Origin: Pseudomonas sp. DC1.2
GTDB lineage: Bacteria; Pseudomonadota; Gammaproteobacteria; Pseudomonadales; Pseudomonadaceae
Direction of reading: 5' to 3'
Length of the DNA: 64,000 bases
Assembly: GCF_034351645.1 (NCBI RefSeq)
Contig: NZ_CP133782.1
Span: forward strand, 1,183,001 to 1,247,000
A program made the position numbers and the translations under genes. Shown here in pieces: positions 16,692 through 25,988 of the stretch; position 1 is the first letter of the stretch, and every line of letters starts with the position of its first letter. A model generated the notes under the pieces. The model saw only the letters and a program-made list of their open reading frames with translations, had not been told where the DNA came from and ran no database searches.

Positions 16692-17921
16692 ATGGCTAAG
16701 AAGAAGTATGATTGGGAAGAAGGTGCAATTCTTGAAGAACACTCAAGGAAGAAACATCAAATACTTCGCGATTATTTTTATCAGTACGTAATCACACGAT
16801 GCAAGCACCCGCAGGTCAGAAAATTTCGCCTGGCTGTGGTAGACGGCTTCAGTGGTGCTGGACGATACAAATGCGGCACTGCCGGTTCACCCATCATCTT
16901 TGTGGAAGAACTGAATCGAGCGTTAACTGACATCAACACTTACAGGGCAGTTAACAATTTACCCCTCGTGGATATTGAGTGCAGTCTTTTCCTCAACGAT
17001 GCTGAAAGAATGGCAACTAGCATTCTGGAAACAGTCCTTAATCCGATTATTGTTCACCACAGCGTCTTAAACAGCCGGCTAAAAATCCAAGCACGCTACT
17101 CGACTGAGTTGTTCGAACACGCTTATCCAAGAATCAGAGCCCAGATTAAATCGGAGAAATACCCGAATATAATCTTTAACTTGGATCAGTGTGGGCACAG
17201 CCATGTTGATACTGCAACCTTGATCGACATGATGAATCTGAATGAGTCTGTGGAGGTGTTTTACACCTTCGTCATCTCTTCGCTATTGGCCTTCCTGAAG
17301 CAGCACGATCCGAAAACGCTATCGAGCCAATTGGCATACTTGCAGCTGAGCAGCAAGGATTTCGAGATCCTTGAAGAGAAGCAATCGAAGACAGCGTGGC
17401 TCGGCGTGGCGGAAAACATCGTCTTCGAAAATTTTAAGAAATGTGCAAAGTTTGTCAGCCCTTTTTCAATCAACAACCCTAATGGTTGGCGATATTGGCT
17501 GATACACCTGGCCAATTCGTATCGTGCTCGTCAGGTTTACAATGACCGGCTCCACCAAAATAGCGAGACTCAAGCTCATTTCGGCAGATCTGGCCTTAGC
17601 ATGCTTGCGCATGACCCTAGCGAAGGTAAAACACTTTACCTCTTCAATGAGTCGGCTAGAGATCAGGCAAAAGACCAGCTACGGGAGGACATTCCGAAAT
17701 TCCTCCACGACTCGGCACCCGCCTTATCCGTTAGGGATTTTTTCGAAAGGATCTATAACAACACTCCAGCCCATAGCGATGACATCAATGCTGCGTTACT
17801 CGGCAGCAACGAGATCGAGATTCAAACCGCTACCGGTGGAACAAGACGCAAGGCCAGCCAAATCCATACAACGGACATCATCGCCTTCAAAAAGCAACGA
17901 AGCTTCTTCTTCCCCAAATGA
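16692..17921 (+). CDS. tcmP: Three-Cys-motif partner protein TcmP
   Basis: A 409-residue partner of the DUF5131 protein. The family hallmark VVDGFSGAGRYKCGTAGSP (about residue 50-68) looks like a SAM-methyltransferase motif I loop. PNIIFNLDQCGHSHVD and a C-terminal winged-helix-like region (SVRDFFERIYNNTPAHSDDINAALL) follow. AAGGAATATCC precedes the ATG. Co-transcribed with the gene upstream. Function not established; the pair occurs often in defence-rich islands, which makes an anti-phage role a reasonable hypothesis. Confidence 0.87.
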   Translation: MAKKKYDWEEGAILEEHSRKKHQILRDYFYQYVITRCKHPQVRKFRLAVVDGFSGAGRYKCGTAGSPIIFVEELNRALTDINTYRAVNNLPLVDIECSLFLNDAERMATSILETVLNPIIVHHSVLNSRLKIQARYSTELFEHAYPRIRAQIKSEKYPNIIFNLDQCGHSHVDTATLIDMMNLNESVEVFYTFVISSLLAFLKQHDPKTLSSQLAYLQLSSKDFEILEEKQSKTAWLGVAENIVFENFKKCAKFVSPFSINNPNGWRYWLIHLANSYRARQVYNDRLHQNSETQAHFGRSGLSMLAHDPSEGKTLYLFNESARDQAKDQLREDIPKFLHDSAPALSVRDFFERIYNNTPAHSDDINAALLGSNEIEIQTATGGTRRKASQIHTTDIIAFKKQRSFFFPK

Positions 17922-18026
17922 TGTGGTGGGTTCAAGCATAAGAGCGGGAGTGAATCAACCTGGGTGCCTGCAACTGGGTAGATCAGACTTTTGAAGGCAG
18001 GTCAGAGGTGTTCAATAGGGTTCGAT

Positions 18027-18233
18027 TCACTGACACCATGGCCCCCAGGTCGGCGGTTTCTCAACGACGTCAATTGAGGTGCTGAGCTCATCCTGCATGT
18101 GTTCAAAAACTCTATCGAGACTTGGATGAGCTTTCGACTCTCGCAGGGCATTCACTAACGCCAATAGCTCTCGCCCTTGAGCCACAGGCATTTGGATGTC
18201 GCAATACACGGTGTCATCGCTGTCTCGTTCCAC
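18027..18233 (-). CDS. Small hypothetical protein, 68 residues
   Basis: Starts with GTG (MERDSDDTVYCDIQMP) preceded by GGAGAA. It ends 18 bases after the larger gene at 18252-18659, so the two form a minus-strand pair. The sequence is acidic and helical (GRELLALVNALRESKAHPSLDRVFEHMQDEL). No known domain. Confidence 0.5.
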   Translation of the reverse strand: MERDSDDTVYCDIQMPVAQGRELLALVNALRESKAHPSLDRVFEHMQDELSTSIDVVEKPPTWGPWCQ

Positions 18234-18251
18234 GTCTATTCTCCGTCCGCA

Positions 18252-18659
18252 TCAATCCAGCTTTGGCTTAGTGCAGGCAGCTCTGTGTGCCTCTAGATGC
18301 TGCATCTCTGCTTCCCAACTCGCCAGGAATTTATCCCAGTCTGACGCGTATGGCCCATCAACTAACCTAGTCGACCCGATGCTTGCTTGGTGGAAACGCT
18401 CTCTCCAGGGTTGCGGAATAGTCTGCTCCAAAATGATGTCGATTCCGGAGTTATGGCGCATCACCAAGACAGAGTTACGAACCTCAATGAGTTCGAGTGG
18501 CTTATCGCTACAAGGGGTATCGTTTCGCTCTTGGTCATCGAGATCATTGAGGATGGTAAGGAGCTCGGATGCTGTGGGATCACCAGGACGGAGGCTTGCA
18601 AGCGCCCACAGAACTCTTCGCCTAGTTTTCTCACGCTCGCGGAGTAAATCGCAGGTCAT
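18252..18659 (-). CDS. Hypothetical protein, 135 residues
   Basis: The ATG at 18659 is preceded by a strong AAAGGAGG site, which decides the start over a longer frame. The product (MTCDLLREREKTRRRVLW...) has a basic N-terminal helix, an acidic middle (TILNDLDDQERND) and a Trp-rich C-terminus (FLASWEAEMQHLEAH). Unknown function; lies between TcmP and the second copy of the 49-base repeat. Confidence 0.6.
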   Translation of the reverse strand: MTCDLLREREKTRRRVLWALASLRPGDPTASELLTILNDLDDQERNDTPCSDKPLELIEVRNSVLVMRHNSGIDIILEQTIPQPWRERFHQASIGSTRLVDGPYASDWDKFLASWEAEMQHLEAHRAACTKPKLD

Positions 18660-18747
18660 TTCAACCTCCTTTTCACAAATATGGGCGGTGGTTATGGCGT
18701 GCCGCCTTCGGCGGATGGCTGGCGTGAACCGAGCCACGGTAAACCGC

Positions 18748-18796
18748 GTCTCGGCCCTTCGGGCGCTCATCCTGCACGCCTGCGCGCTCCGCTTGC
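18748..18796 (+). repeat. 49-base dispersed repeat, copy 2
   Basis: Same two conserved blocks (17 and 22 bases) and ten-base spacer as 15372-15420, in the same orientation. It contains the small hairpin GGCCCTTCGGGC. Confidence 0.7.
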
Positions 18797-18885
18797 TAAC
18801 GCGCAACGCACCGGCATTCTGACTGTGTTCAATTTTCAGCGAAATTGTGGGGCAAACATTTCGCTTTTACCGTCAGCCGCGAACA

Positions 18886-19443
18886 TTACTCCTTATGAAA
18901 CTTGCTGAAGCGACTCGACAGCGTGGAAGGGGCGATAATTTCCCACGATTCCGGCCTCGAGGTGGCACTGAAAATTACCCAGGCACGCCAAAGGAAAAAC
19001 AGCGCAACCAACCCTGCTTCAACTATCGTAACCACAGTAGCGTTATACATATAGCTTTGATCTTGTCCGAATAAGAAGATTAGTGCGAATAGAGATGGAA
19101 ACCAACCGATGAGAAATACCATGCAGAAGGCGAGAGCGGCGGCGCCCGCCAAAATCATTGGCACCATAAGCCTAAAGGAAGTAGCGAACATTTTCTCGCC
19201 ACTTTCTTTTTGAACACCATATATTACACCAATATTTTTTTCTTTTTTACTACTGTTCTTGAACATCCCATAAAATGTCACATTTTGGCCAACCTCTAAT
19301 TCTTCGTAAATTTTATTGGTCAGTGTCAAATTAGGAATTACCGACCCATCAATACTGACCTTGGCTTTATAGCCACCATTCATGGGCATAACAGATCGGA
19401 CATAGTCGAGTTTTCCGGAAACTTTTACGCAATCAAACTTCAT
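18886..19443 (-). CDS. Hypothetical membrane protein, 185 residues
   Basis: N-terminal 85 residues form a soluble beta-rich region (GKLDYVRS..., VSIDGSVIPNLTLTNKIYEELEVGQNVTFYGMF), then three hydrophobic helices (about residues 92-112, 112-127 and 132-152). AAGG lies before the ATG. The layout suggests an inner-membrane protein with a cytosolic OB-like or beta domain. Family not recognised; possible role in the adjacent defence cargo is unknown. Confidence 0.6.
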   Translation of the reverse strand: MKFDCVKVSGKLDYVRSVMPMNGGYKAKVSIDGSVIPNLTLTNKIYEELEVGQNVTFYGMFKNSSKKEKNIGVIYGVQKESGEKMFATSFRLMVPMILAGAAALAFCMVFLIGWFPSLFALIFLFGQDQSYMYNATVVTIVEAGLVALFFLWRAWVIFSATSRPESWEIIAPSTLSSRFSKFHKE

Positions 19444-19688
19444 TACAACGTTTACCTTGTATTCACGTAATAGAGTTCTGGGGCAGTTGAAATCTACAGT
19501 TTCCCCAAAATGTAAACATGTCCCGGTAGCAGGGAGGCGCGTCCGAATACCCTGCTGTGGGGAGCCTCTGGCGTTAGCCTGCGGGTCGCCGTTGCGTAGG
19601 TGATATCAACCAGCCATACCCATGGCTGAATATATTAGATGGAATGGGTTTTAGCAATGTGGCCTTATCCTCGCATTTGGAGATTCCA
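19444..19688. other. Intergenic region with an internal ATGTAAAC motif
   Basis: Contains AAAATGTAAACATG (ATGTAAAC at 19510-19517), the motif otherwise found at the island ends. No gene seen. Confidence 0.4.
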
Positions 19689-20159
19689 ATGCTTGCTAGG
19701 GACTCACTTGCCGCTGTCCTACGCGTTCTCAGACGTGTACGTGATCTGAAAGCAGAGGATTTTTCGACTAGCATCGATCCCACTCACGTGAACAACCTTG
19801 AAAACGGTAAAGTCAGCGTATCGCTTGAAACGCTCGAGTCCGTAGCAAAGATCCTTGACCTCCGAACCGTCTCGTTGCTGGTGCTTGCAACAAGTCTTCG
19901 CGAAAAAATATCGCCTCATGAGTTACTGGCCGAAGTAAAAAAGGAAGTACGCGAGTTTTCTTCGCCACGATTTTTGGCCGATTTCGCAAGCCAAATAGAA
20001 AATGGCGAGCTGGTACGCAGACCGTCGGGAGCTCAGGTTTCCCAGAAAAAATTGGCTGCAGTACGAGAGTGCAAGGTTGCGGGTATGACTCAGCGTGAGA
20101 CAGTGATCAAGCTCGGTTTACCTGCCTCCACTGTGCAGCGTTACTGGCACAAGAAATAG
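19689..20159 (+). CDS. Helix-turn-helix DNA-binding protein, 156 residues
   Basis: ATG at 19689 with GGAG seven bases before it. The N-terminal half (LAAVLRVLRRVRDLKAEDFS...HVNNLENGKVSVSLETLESVAKILDL) is an XRE/Cro-like domain. The C-terminal 40 residues (KLAAVRECKVAGMTQRETVIKLGLPASTVQRYW) form a second helix-turn-helix of resolvase/sigma type. Two DNA-binding modules in one short protein suggest a local transcription regulator. It is plus strand, before the histidine phosphatase. Confidence 0.72.
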   Translation: MLARDSLAAVLRVLRRVRDLKAEDFSTSIDPTHVNNLENGKVSVSLETLESVAKILDLRTVSLLVLATSLREKISPHELLAEVKKEVREFSSPRFLADFASQIENGELVRRPSGAQVSQKKLAAVRECKVAGMTQRETVIKLGLPASTVQRYWHKK

Positions 20160-20345
20160 CTTTCTCACTACAGTGCTGTCGGGATGCTCTGAGCTGCGCA
20201 CACCTACCATTCCTGACTTGACCACGCAGAACACTTACCAAAGCGTTCTGATATCGTTGGGGCAATAATCCATTGGCTCTACGTCATAAACCGCCAATAT
20301 CAGAAATGGATGGGCGCGCTGCGTGCCAGTCTGTGAGAGTTTTCG

Positions 20346-21191
20346 ATGAAGCATGTCAGGCTAATCAGGCACGGTGAAAGCGCGGCCAACGCCGGCAAAG
20401 CCAGCCTGGATCACGCGAGCATCCCTCTTACGCAAAAGGGTGCCGAACAAGCGCGCCTAGTGGCCGAGTCATTCGTCCACGCCCCAGATCTGATTGTTGC
20501 CTCTCCGTTTTCCCGAGCCCAAGCAACGGCGATGCGGACAGTCGCTGCTTTCCCTTCAGCGCCGTTCGAAATATGGCCCATTCACGAGTTCACCTACCTT
20601 GAACCTGCACGATGTGCCAACACGACCGTTGCTCAGAGACGAAACTGGGTCGAGGCATATTGGGCCAAGGCAGACCCCGCGTTCATGGACGGGGAAGGCG
20701 CAGAGTCGTTCCTAGAGTTTATAGCTCGAGCTCAGTCTTTCCTTGATCGACTTGCTGAACATCCCGCCCAAGACATCGTAGCGTTTTCGCATGGTCAGGT
20801 TATCAACGCCGTAGCCTGGCTGATTGAGCGCAAACCGCTCGGCATTGATGGCGATGCTATGGTGGACTGGCGTAAGTACGAGATCGCAAACCACGTGCCC
20901 AACTGCGGTGAGTGCCTGCTTTCGAAAGAACCCGACGAAGCCGGTTGGAGAGTCAGCCGGTCAGCCCCTGAGGAGCCACGAATGGATGCCGCTTGGGGCG
21001 TATCAGGCAGAGCCTACCAAGCGGTTCGTGATCCTGAGCGCCTGCTCATTGAAGAGCGCGCTGAAGCTCTCGCAGCTGCAGGCTATCCTCTGCCACAGGA
21101 TGATCCGGCTATGTACGCTGAGCAACGGTTGCAGGAGGCAAAAGCGGCTTTACGCCTATCATCCCCACGCCCTTCTGATAGAAAACTGTAG
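20346..21191 (+). CDS. Histidine phosphatase family protein with C-terminal extension
   Basis: The catalytic RHGESAANAG motif (residues 7-16), the second Arg segment SPFSRAQATAMRT, the acidic EFTYLEP loop and the second His in AFSHGQVINA define the phosphoglycerate mutase-like phosphatase fold. At 281 residues it is about 80 longer than simple members; the C-terminal third (ERLLIEERAEALAAAGYPLPQ...) is helical and unassigned. The substrate cannot be told from sequence. Not tightly linked to other genes. Confidence 0.8.
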   Translation: MKHVRLIRHGESAANAGKASLDHASIPLTQKGAEQARLVAESFVHAPDLIVASPFSRAQATAMRTVAAFPSAPFEIWPIHEFTYLEPARCANTTVAQRRNWVEAYWAKADPAFMDGEGAESFLEFIARAQSFLDRLAEHPAQDIVAFSHGQVINAVAWLIERKPLGIDGDAMVDWRKYEIANHVPNCGECLLSKEPDEAGWRVSRSAPEEPRMDAAWGVSGRAYQAVRDPERLLIEERAEALAAAGYPLPQDDPAMYAEQRLQEAKAALRLSSPRPSDRKL

Positions 21192-21253
21192 CGGGAGTGC
21201 GGGGAGTGACATTAGCAAGAGGTGTCACCTTGCTGGAAACACCTCCTACACAT

Positions 21254-21502
21254 TCAACGACGAAAAATGCGATTTATCAGGATCAGCGCTGCAGCACCTA
21301 TCGCGAGTGCGGCGACCGGTTTTTCCTTCAAGAACGTAGATACGCTGTCCAGTGTATCGCCGTAGGTTTTAGTCATCTGACCAGCTGCTTGATGGCCCGC
21401 ACCTTCAGCTTCCATCTTCGAATCACCAATTAGTTTCCCGACTGCGCTCTGCGCCTTGCCGGCCAGCTTTTCTGCTACACCTTCTACTTGTTCGCTCTTC
21501 AT
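21254..21502 (-). CDS. CsbD-like stress protein with C-terminal membrane helix, displaced from its ribosome site
   Basis: An 82-residue protein, MKSEQVEGVAEKLAGKAQSAVGKLIGDSKMEAEG, the CsbD pattern, ending in a hydrophobic helix and a basic tail (ALAIGAAALILINRIFRR). An IS2-like element begins seven bases upstream of its ATG. The original upstream sequence, with GAAGG, is now at 22833-22860 on the far side of that element. Expression is probably reduced unless the element supplies a promoter. Confidence 0.75.
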   Translation of the reverse strand: MKSEQVEGVAEKLAGKAQSAVGKLIGDSKMEAEGAGHQAAGQMTKTYGDTLDSVSTFLKEKPVAALAIGAAALILINRIFRR

Positions 21503-21578
21503 GATTCATGGACGAGCCCCCTGAAAGACAGGACACCGTTTCCCCCTTAACATAAGGGATAGGCAAACGACTGTGTAT

Positions 21579-21965
21579 ATGACTAATAGAAACGATAAGG
21601 GTGGGGAGCTTTTGGGTCAGGAGCGGCGTCGCCGCTGGAGCCCGGAGCAAAAACTGGCCATGGTTCGCGAGAGCCTGCAACCGGGGCAAAGCGTCTCGGT
21701 GGTGGCTCGACAGAATGGCGTGAATGCCAACCAGTTGTTTCAGTGGCGCAAGCTCTATCAGAGCGGCAGTCTCTCGGCTGTCAGTGCTGGGGAGAGCGTG
21801 GTGCCCGCTTCCGAGCTGGCCGATGCGCTCAAGCAGATCCGCGAGCTACAGCGCATGCTTGGCAAGAAAACCATGCAGGTCGAGATCCTTCAGGAAGCTG
21901 TGGAGATTGCTCGGTCGCGAAAATGGATTGCGCACTCACCCTTGTTGCCGGGGGACGACCAGTGA
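21579..21965 (+). CDS. IS2-like transposase subunit OrfA
   Basis: 128-residue DNA-binding subunit: [45 protein letters not shown] is the helix-turn-helix, followed by a leucine-zipper region ([30 protein letters not shown]). ATG at 21579 chosen; a GTG two codons upstream is also open. Its stop overlaps the orfB GTG. Confidence 0.9.
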   Translation: MTNRNDKGGELLGQERRRRWSPEQKLAMVRESLQPGQSVSVVARQNGVNANQLFQWRKLYQSGSLSAVSAGESVVPASELADALKQIRELQRMLGKKTMQVEILQEAVEIARSRKWIAHSPLLPGDDQ

Positions 21966-22795
21966 AGCTGATCAGTGAAAGTCTCGGTGTAGCGCGCTCG
22001 CAATTGACGGTTCGACTCAACCCAAATGCTCAGGTCGAGCGGCGTCGCCCTGCGCTGGACGATGCCGCACTGGTCGAAGAAATTCAGGCTGAAGTGAGTG
22101 AACTGCCCAGCTACGGGTACCGCCGTGTGTGGGGGTTGCTGCGTCGTCGGCGTGAAAAGCAGAGTCAGGCGCCGATCAACGTCAAGCGGGTTTATCGCGT
22201 CATGCGCGATCATCAGTTGCTGCTGGAGCGACGGATTAAACAACCGGGTGTGGCACGCCGTCACGAAGGCCGAATTGCCGTGGCCACCAGCGATACCCGG
22301 TGGTGCTCGGACGGGTTTGAGTTTCGCTGTGATGATAACGCCAAGCTGAGCGTGACCTTTGCCCTGGACTGCTGCGACCGCGAAGCCATCGGTTGGGTGG
22401 CCAGCCCGACCGGGTACAGCGGCGACGATATCCGTGATCTGATGCTGGAGGCGGTGGAAAAACGCTTCGGTGAAGAGGCGCCTGCCACCCCGGTGCAATG
22501 GCTGAGCGACAATGGCTCGGCCTACATCGCTGAACAGACACGCCAGTTTGCCCGACAGATCGGTTTGCAACCGGTGACCACACCGGTGCGTAGCCCGCAG
22601 AGCAACGGCATGGCCGAGAGCTTCGTCAAAACGATGAAACGCGACTACGTCGCGCACATGCCCAAACCTGACCGGGAAACAGCCTTGCGTAACCTGACGA
22701 TTGCCTTTGAGCATTACAACGAGGAGCATCCGCACAGCGCGCTGAAATACCGTTCACCACGGGAGTTTAGGCGTTTGGCAGCGGCATCAATTTAA
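21962..22795 (+). CDS. IS2-like transposase OrfB (DDE integrase core)
   Basis: In the -1 frame relative to orfA. It can start at GTG 21962, overlapping the orfA TGA, or be made as an OrfAB fusion by frameshifting. The DDE triad is visible as RWCSDGFEF (Asp), WLSDNGSAY (Asp) and [14 protein letters not shown] (Glu). 277 residues, complete. Confidence 0.92.
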   Translation: MKLISESLGVARSQLTVRLNPNAQVERRRPALDDAALVEEIQAEVSELPSYGYRRVWGLLRRRREKQSQAPINVKRVYRVMRDHQLLLERRIKQPGVARRHEGRIAVATSDTRWCSDGFEFRCDDNAKLSVTFALDCCDREAIGWVASPTGYSGDDIRDLMLEAVEKRFGEEAPATPVQWLSDNGSAYIAEQTRQFARQIGLQPVTTPVRSPQSNGMAESFVKTMKRDYVAHMPKPDRETALRNLTIAFEHYNEEHPHSALKYRSPREFRRLAAASI

Positions 22796-23016
22796 CGGGG
22801 TGCAGGTGTCCGGTTTGATAGGGGCCAGTCCAATTCATCAGACCTTCGTGTGTGAGAGGGGAGTTCCATACAGACTTGGTCGAGTGGCTACCAACACGAC
22901 TTTAGGGGCGTGCGTCTGATGATTAGTTCAATGATGATGAGCTGTAGGGAATGTCAGGAAAGCGTCTACTCGTCACCCCTGACTCGCGATGTTGATTTTT
23001 TAAGGAGCCCACATAA

Positions 23017-23226
23017 ATGCCCAGTGAATACTCCCTGTCAGACGTTCTGGAAAGGATGTATCAAAACCAGCTCGCCTTGGAGGCAGCAATAATGGAGTTG
23101 ACCCTCCACGTAGAAGCGCACGGTCATGCGGATGTAGGAGATAACGTCCGGGGCGCCTTGGAGGCAATCGGCGAGAACGCAGGCCACATAAAACAGGGCT
23201 TTGCGCGTCTCAGCAGGCTCCCATGA
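23017..23226 (+). CDS. Small hypothetical protein, 69 residues
   Basis: AAGGAG nine bases before ATG 23017. The product (MPSEYSLSDVLERMYQNQLALEAAIMELTLHVEAHG...) is all-helical and acidic, with no known domain. Its stop overlaps the next ATG by four bases (ATGA), so the two form an operon. Confidence 0.6.
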   Translation: MPSEYSLSDVLERMYQNQLALEAAIMELTLHVEAHGHADVGDNVRGALEAIGENAGHIKQGFARLSRLP

Positions 23227-23699
23227 CTCAGCCGCTATTTGATTTTGATCTCAAACGCGTTTCCCGTCCGCACTACATCACTGGAAAGGCCGCCATCAAT
23301 TTCCCGCATCCAGGAAGCACTACAGGTGGGTGGCATTTCCTATCGTACTTCGACCGAGAATCTGGCGTAGCCAAGGTTTCGCTCGCAGGCATTCACTATC
23401 CTGACACTACCAGTTTTTTCAGCGACGAAGGCATCGTTGACGTCACTGAGCATATGGCGAGGCTTGGCTGGTCTGTAGAAGGTCGGCAGCTTTACATGGC
23501 GGATCACTATCGAGCCACCGCCGACATGATCGCGAAGTGGACACTGAGCGAGTCCGAGCACTGCAATGTTGTGATTAATGAGTGGTTCCCATCCCCATCA
23601 GAGAAACAACGACTACTCGAGATACTGGAGGCGGCAAAGCCCAAGCTCTTCAAGGTTGGCAGGCTGCACAAAGTGGAGGCTTGGATAAGCTCGCAGTAA
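23223..23699 (+). CDS. Hypothetical protein, 158 residues
   Basis: Second gene of a coupled pair. The product starts MTQPLFDFDLKRVSRPHYITGKAAINFPHPGSTTGGWHF, a conserved-looking soluble protein, and ends with a basic helix (LLEILEAAKPKLFKVGRLHKVEAWI). No domain recognised. Four-base overlap with the 69-residue gene. Confidence 0.6.
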   Translation: MTQPLFDFDLKRVSRPHYITGKAAINFPHPGSTTGGWHFLSYFDRESGVAKVSLAGIHYPDTTSFFSDEGIVDVTEHMARLGWSVEGRQLYMADHYRATADMIAKWTLSESEHCNVVINEWFPSPSEKQRLLEILEAAKPKLFKVGRLHKVEAWISSQ

Positions 23700-23839
23700 G
23701 GGCACTACCACGTTCCTGAAAGCAGCCCTCAAGTCGGTGCTGGTATCAACATTTGACGGTCTGGGCAGAACTTGGGTTTGCTAATACACTCCGAATGAAT
23801 TCGGAAACGCTGGCTATCAACCGGCTGAGGACATTAAGA

Positions 23840-23978
23840 GTGAACGTAAATTGGGAAGGTTTGCTACCGATCCATGGAGAAATAGTCGTCGTAGAAGACG
23901 ATCCTACGTTACGGCTGCTCATGGTAGACATCGTGTCTGAGATCGGTGCAACCGTACGGCAGTTCGATACAGCTGATG
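23840..23978 (+). pseudogene. Truncated response-regulator receiver domain
   Basis: The frame from GTG 23840 reads VNVNWEGLLPIHGEIVVVEDDPTLRLLMVDIVSEIGATVRQFDTAD: beta-1, the acidic EDD pocket and helix-1 of a CheY-like receiver. It is cut at 23978 by an IS3-family element before the phosphoacceptor Asp. No continuation is visible after the element, so the rest was deleted. Confidence 0.7.
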
Positions 23979-24042
23979 TGTAGTGGTCTAATGAAACCGG
24001 ACACCCATTTAGGCGAGAATGCTCGCCAGATCGAGGTGTCAG

Positions 24043-25205
<1,163 letters not shown>

Positions 25206-25213
25206 CCACTACA

Positions 25214-25988
25214 GTCACCACTCGGCGGAGATATGAATTTTTCAGGATGTTGCGCAGAATAAGTTGCAAGTGCCCCGAGGCTGTAAAGACCGCATGTGTA
25301 ACGGTGGGTCGCGGTTGTGTACGTAAGCGCGGATAATTCTGGTTCTGCATCATGGCTTCACATGAAGGCATCCATTTTCGGACAAGGATTTGCTATTCCA
25401 TTGGGGCTTGAGTCGAGCCAAACTTGCTGGCGATGACTACGAAAGATTTGTTATAGAACTGCGAGGGAATGCAATGCGTATCACCTACGACGATTACACA
25501 CCCGTTGAGCCGCTCTCAGAGCTCACTAGCCGTAGCACCAGCCATTGCGCTGAGCCTGAAAGCTTTTTCAAAGGAGAAAAGAAGAAGCATACCGGACGAC
25601 AGGAAGTAATCGATCAACCGCCCAGGTTGGTCGTTGGCGATTACCTCGGGTGATGTTGGAGAAATCCAGGTGTTGAATGAGTGCCAGCGTTTACATACTT
25701 TGAAAACGGAGTGTTTTGGTAAAACTTGACCTGAATGGGACGACTTGTTGCTGGAAGGTCTGATGGCTCTATCAGGAGTGGATTGCATAGGTAACGCATT
25801 GGATGCGGGCTATTGACGACGTGCCCCGCCTCGCACCGCTCCTGCGAATTATTTCCCATGTCCTGCTGGGTTGGCGCGTTCGCAACGCTGGAACCATCCA
25901 AATCGATGACGGCCTGGAGTGCGAGATTAAATTAAGGCAGCCAGCGACTTGAATTAAACCTCACGCCCAAGGTTGGGACAGCCGAAAT
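25214..25988. other. Gene-poor stretch beside the recombinase cassette
   Basis: Apart from one possible 59-residue gene (25474-25653) no gene, repeat or RNA was recognised. Short overlapping open frames on both strands lack ribosome sites. It separates the IS3 element from the recombinase operon's 3' end. Confidence 0.4.
25474..25653 (+). CDS. Possible small protein, 59 residues
   Basis: ATG 25474 has GAGGGA eight bases before it. The product MRITYDDYTPVEPLSELT... has a basic middle (FKGEKKKHTGRQE) and no known domain. Weakly supported. Confidence 0.3.
   Translation: MRITYDDYTPVEPLSELTSRSTSHCAEPESFFKGEKKKHTGRQEVIDQPPRLVVGDYLG

Larger units (their letters stand above)
21509..22832 (+). mobile_element. 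IS3-family insertion sequence, IS2 subgroup
   Basis: 1,324 bp. Terminal inverted repeats: left TGGACGAGCCCCCTGAAAGA, right (reverse complement) TGGACTGGCCCCTATCAAAC. A 5-base target duplication ATTCA flanks it (21504-21508 and 22833-22837). Length, ends and duplication size fit IS2. Intact target duplication indicates a simple and fairly recent insertion. Confidence 0.92.
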
